Shown here: piece by piece, positions 5,716 to 8,080 of the stretch
Layout of the letters: each line of letters begins with the position of its first letter
Numbering within the stretch: position 1 is the first letter of the stretch
Assembly (NCBI GenBank): GCA_009697495.1
Contig: SHUN01000111.1
Location: 1-8,080, forward strand
Direction: 5' to 3'
Length of the DNA: 8,080 nt
Source: Bryobacterales bacterium
GTDB lineage: Bacteria > Acidobacteriota > Terriglobia > Bryobacterales > Bryobacteraceae
Notes under the pieces: generated by a model
What the model saw: the letters and a program-made list of their open reading frames with translations, nothing else
What the model was told of the DNA's origin: nothing
The model's database searches: none
Made by a program: the position numbers and the translations under genes

Positions 5716-5744
5716 TTGCCTTTTTTGGATATGAGGATTAGGAT
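5716..5744 (+). promoter_or_regulatory. Candidate promoter of the bactofilin operon
   Basis: A -35 box TTGCCT (5716-5721), a 17-base spacer and a -10 box TAGGAT (5739-5744) point at the bactofilin gene and would leave a leader of about 27 bases. The -35 hexamer is identical to that proposed for marR on the other strand. The match is fair but unproven. The 111 bases between 5667 and 5777 hold no gene. Confidence 0.45.
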
Positions 5745-5777
5745 TAAATTTTGCCGGGGTGCGGCTGGAGGGAATGA

Positions 5778-6344
5778 GTGTCAATGTGGAATCGGCGTAA
5801 AAACGAAGAAGAGCCAGCGCGGCCGTTTGGAAACACGGCGAGCAGCGCGGAACCGGCGAGAGAGGGAATTCCTGTGTCAACAATGCCAGCGAAAAGTTAT
5901 GAGCCGGACGTGCCACGCGGCACGGCGACGATCGGCAAGTCGGTTTTAGTCAAGGGCCAGATCCTGAGTAAGGAAGACCTGGTGATTGACGGGGCGGTGG
6001 AGGGCAGCGTGGAAGCGCAGGAGCACCGCGTAACCATAGGGCCAAACGGGCGAGTGGTGGCGAATATCAAGGCGCGGGACGTGGTGGTGCTGGGGCAGTT
6101 GAAGGGAAATATTGAGGCCTCCGGGCGGGTGGAAATCCGCAAGGGCGCGAACCTGGTGGGAGACATTCGCTACGCCAAGATCAGTATTGAAGAAGGCGCG
6201 GATCTGCGCGGGAGCCTGGAGATGATTCGCGTGGATGCGAAGACGGAACCGGCGAAGGCGGCGGAAGCGGCGGCGAAGTCGGCGGCCGTGGAGACGCCGG
6301 TACAGCAAAGCCTGGGCGTGAGCGGCATAGGCGCGAAGAAGTAA
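5778..6344 (+). CDS. Bactofilin (polymer-forming cytoskeletal protein), 188 aa
   Basis: Bactofilins form nucleotide-independent filaments that scaffold cell-wall enzymes, stalks or polarity factors at the inner membrane. The central beta-helix domain spans about residues 48-150 and shows the repeating pattern of short strands and turn glycines: GKSVLVKGQI, LVIDGAVEGSVEA, RVTIGPNGRVVANIKA, VVVLGQLKGNIEA, RVEIRKGANLVGDIRY and ISIEEGADLRGSLEM. The first 45 residues are charged and Pro-rich, and the tail (151-188) is Ala/Lys-rich; both look disordered, as in the family. The GTG at 5778 has a Shine-Dalgarno (GGAGGG, 5767-5772) five bases upstream. The ATG at 5784 (MWNRRKNEEE) is the alternative and has the more family-like start. 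The gene is divergent from marR and is followed after 12 bases by a methyltransferase-like gene, so the two are likely co-transcribed. No M23 peptidase, a common bactofilin neighbour, is present. Confidence 0.92.
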   Translation: MSMWNRRKNEEEPARPFGNTASSAEPAREGIPVSTMPAKSYEPDVPRGTATIGKSVLVKGQILSKEDLVIDGAVEGSVEAQEHRVTIGPNGRVVANIKARDVVVLGQLKGNIEASGRVEIRKGANLVGDIRYAKISIEEGADLRGSLEMIRVDAKTEPAKAAEAAAKSAAVETPVQQSLGVSGIGAKK

Positions 6345-6356
6345 TCGACAAAGGCC

Positions 6357-7043
6357 GTGATCAAAAAGAGTTTGACTCGTCTGTTCGGCGGCGCGGAGGT
6401 AACTCATCCGGGGGCGGCGGTGCCTGTGATGGCTCCGATGGCGGAGAGACCGGAACTGCGGGATTTCACGAGGCAGAGCAGCGCGCTGGACCAGTTTTTC
6501 CAGGCCTTTCACGGGCAGGCGGGACTGATGATATTGGACCTGGGCGTGTCCAATCAGGAGAACACGGATTACTTCAATGAAATGGGACATAAGTTGGGTT
6601 ACGACAACTTTGTCCGGTCGCTGGACGAGTCATTCGGCGATGGCGACTTTTACGGAAATCAGGATGACGAGGACCGGATAGAGCTGTTTCAGGCGAAGGT
6701 ATTGAACTTCGACGACGATTCGTTGGATGGGATATTGGTGTGGGACTCGCTGCAGTATTTGTCACCGGCGCTGCTGGAAGGCGCGGTGAGCCAAATGCAT
6801 TCGATTTTGCACAAGGGCGGGCAGTTGATGACGGTGTTTCATTCCAACGAGAAGCTGGTGGAAGTGCCTTCGTATTCGTATCGGATTCAGGGGCATAACC
6901 GGGTGAAGCTGGTGGCGCGGAAACATAGGAAACCGGCGCAGTGTTTTTCCACGCGGTCCTTGGAAAAGCTGTTTCGGAACTTCGCTCAGGTGAAGTTTTT
7001 TCTTATACAGGATTCTCTGCGAGAGATGATTGTGCGGAAGTAG
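6357..7043 (+). CDS. Class I SAM-methyltransferase-like protein, degenerate motif I, 228 aa
   Basis: The Rossmann-type methyltransferase order can be followed. A motif I strand, LMILDLGVSNQE (57-68), is followed by a post-I region with an acidic Asp90 (FVRSLDE). Then comes the motif IV/V area FDDDSLDGILVWDSLQYL (118-135), which matches the usual F.D.SFD.V...D.L.YL, and a motif VI strand ILHKGGQLMTVFHS (150-163). The glycine-rich loop expected after LDLG (G.G.G) is replaced by GVSNQEN, so SAM binding is doubtful. The C-terminal third (from about 165) has many Lys, Arg and aromatic residues and ends RSLEKLFRNFAQVKFFLIQDSLREMIV, a common end in these folds. Translation starts at GTG with only a weak AAGG before it. 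The gene sits 12 bases after the bactofilin and its last 41 bases overlap the convergent DUF418 gene. The substrate is unknown, and it may have a structural rather than catalytic role. Confidence 0.8.
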   Translation: MIKKSLTRLFGGAEVTHPGAAVPVMAPMAERPELRDFTRQSSALDQFFQAFHGQAGLMILDLGVSNQENTDYFNEMGHKLGYDNFVRSLDESFGDGDFYGNQDDEDRIELFQAKVLNFDDDSLDGILVWDSLQYLSPALLEGAVSQMHSILHKGGQLMTVFHSNEKLVEVPSYSYRIQGHNRVKLVARKHRKPAQCFSTRSLEKLFRNFAQVKFFLIQDSLREMIVRK

Positions 7044-7935
7044 GCTGGCGCATTTGCTGGCGTTTCCAATAGGTAAGTGACCGCCAGCACCATTCGATGG
7101 GGCCGAAGCGATAGGCGCGGAGCCAGATGGGGCTGACGATGAGTTGGAGCAGCCAGATGGCGGCGACGACGTAGTAGAGTTCGTACCTTTGCAACTTGCC
7201 GAACCAGCCGAAGCCATGGCCGTAGAAGAGCGTCGTGCAGATGAGGGTGTGCAGGATGTAGTTGGAAAAAGCCATGCGGCCGACGGCGCTTAAGGGGCGG
7301 GTGAGCAGGCCGAGCCAGCGGGCTTGGACGATGCCGACGATGGCGGCGAGATAGCCGATGCTCATTAGGAGCCGCTGCAACTGGTAGACGGTGTAGCTCT
7401 CCATGGCGGCAACGGGGGCGAAGTTGGCGGCGGCTAAGTGGTTAGCGCCCCAGACGCCGATGGCCGTTCCGGCGGCGATGCCGGAGAGGGCGACCCAGGC
7501 GTATGTGTTTCGTTGCCAGGCGCCGGCGAGGAGGTTCCATTTAGCGAGCGCCATGCCGATGAGCATGAAAGAGAGAAAGTCCCAACTGCCGGTGTTGAAA
7601 TAGGGCTGCGAATCCCAAGCCATGCGGTTGCCGGAGCGATGGGAGAAGGCTCCGGCATAGCTGCCGCGGTAGGCTTTCAGCTCGACATCGATTTCTGCCT
7701 GTTTGGGTTGCCAGCCGTTGAGCATGCCTTTGTAGGCGCTGCGGGCTCCTTCGACTTCCTGAGCGACTTGGGCATGGGGCGGGATGCCGCGATAGCTGTC
7801 GCGGGCCACTTTCGTATCCTTCGCGGCGATTCCGGATGTGACGCAAGCGGCGACGATCATTACGACAGCGATTAAAGTAAGCCAGCTTGGGGCCATTTTG
7901 CGGAGAGGATAAAGCAGGAGGGCGCATAGCGCATC
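7003..7935 (-). pseudogene. DUF418 (YeiB-like) membrane protein, N-terminally truncated
   Basis: The C-terminal DUF418 signature is clear: GRMAFSNYILHTLICTTLFY, then GFGWFGKLQR, AIWLLQLIVSPIWLRAYRFG and PIEWCWRSLTYWKRQ. There are about six hydrophobic segments (near residues 5-23, 105-120, 132-150, 170-190, 205-225 and 240-258, counted from the ATG at 7896). Full DUF418 proteins are about 380-430 aa and begin with a LDALRGFALLGI-type segment, which is missing. Upstream of the ATG the same frame still reads DALCALLLYPLRK (7933-7897), matching the family's GDIL..YAL.G.LLYPLRK stretch. Homology then stops at about 7936 and the frame hits a TAA at 7957-7959. The gene has therefore lost roughly its first 110 residues and its promoter. 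An open frame of 297 codons from the ATG at 7896 remains intact, so the loss may be recent. The stop overlaps the methyltransferase gene by 41 bases. Confidence 0.72.
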
Positions 7936-8080
7936 ACTAGTGTCCGGTAAAGTACTTTACGAAAAGTTGTAAATACCGCCCTTTCAACAGGATGGCGTGA
8001 TTTTCGGCCGGGAACGATTTGAACGCTAAATCGCCGAAATGGCATTGGATGCCCGCTCCGCCCCTCGCGTTCACAATGGG
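7936..8080. other. Foreign sequence abutting the truncated gene; possible mobile-element end
   Basis: From about 7936 the sequence no longer fits the DUF418 gene. It begins CACTAGTGTCCGGTAAAGTA when read on the + strand from near the break and contains a perfect 14-bp palindrome, GTAAAGTACTTTAC (7947-7960). It is less GC-rich than the neighbouring genes. On the - strand one frame stays open for about 47 codons (8080-7940) and ends with a TAG at the break. I recognise no family in it. The sharp boundary, the CTAG and the palindrome would fit the end of an insertion sequence running off the window, but no transposase or matching inverted end is visible here. Confidence 0.35.
7947..7960. repeat. 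Perfect 14-bp palindrome GTAAAGTACTTTAC
   Basis: The fully symmetric site lies 11 bases beyond the point where DUF418 homology ends. It could be part of a mobile-element terminus or a protein-binding site. There is no T-run after it and no loop, so it is not a terminator. Confidence 0.5.

Noticed and set aside
5127..5741. + strand open frame opposite marR
   Set aside because: Antisense to a clear MarR protein, Gly/Glu-rich and without domain features.
6990..7002. T-rich run near the methyltransferase/DUF418 overlap as a terminator
   Set aside because: It lies inside the methyltransferase coding sequence and has no stem of useful length in front of it.
7940..8080. A 47-codon - strand open frame at the right edge as the end of a transposase
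   Set aside because: Too short, runs off the window and shows no transposase motif; a frame of this length can occur by chance.

Overview
The window looks like chromosomal DNA of a GC-rich soil bacterium. The gene families, the residue style of the MarR regulator and the bactofilin, and the abundance of short 4-base gene overlaps most resemble Acidobacteriota of the Solibacter/Bryobacter group. This placement is an inference from protein style, not from a marker gene. No rRNA, tRNA, CRISPR array or complete mobile element was seen.

Layout from left to right. (1) Positions 1-411 are a gene graveyard. They hold a frame-broken remnant of an OmpR/PhoP-type response-regulator receiver domain, followed directly by a CopG-type (BrnA-like) antitoxin split by an in-frame amber codon. 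(2) Positions 444-3287 are a + strand operon: an unrecognised 172-aa protein, a zinc-dependent medium-chain alcohol dehydrogenase, and a HlyD/RND-type periplasmic adaptor protein with no transporter partner in view. (3) Positions 3255-3481 hold an imperfect tandem duplication of about 113 bp. It covers the tail-to-tail junction between the adaptor gene and the next, convergent gene. (4) Positions 3378-5624 are a - strand cluster: a MarR-family regulator, a pirin (quercetinase-like cupin) and an exported BNR/Asp-box beta-propeller protein. Two related palindromes sit just where a MarR dimer would control its own gene and the pirin gene. (5) Positions 5778-7043 run on the + strand, divergent from marR: a bactofilin (polymer-forming cytoskeletal protein) and a degenerate SAM-methyltransferase-like protein. 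(6) Positions 7003-7935 (- strand) hold the C-terminal part of a DUF418/YeiB-type membrane protein. Its 5' end is lost at about 7936, where unrelated sequence with a 14-bp perfect palindrome begins.

The best supported regulatory story is the MarR-pirin unit. One operator lies between the -35 and -10 boxes of a probably leaderless marR promoter, and a second, perfect palindrome overlaps the marR stop codon just upstream of the pirin ribosome binding site. No clearly new defence or mobile system was found. The points most worth a second look are the twin operators, the duplicated convergent gene ends, the decayed left and right edges, the bactofilin-methyltransferase pair and the Cys-rich motif in the BNR protein.
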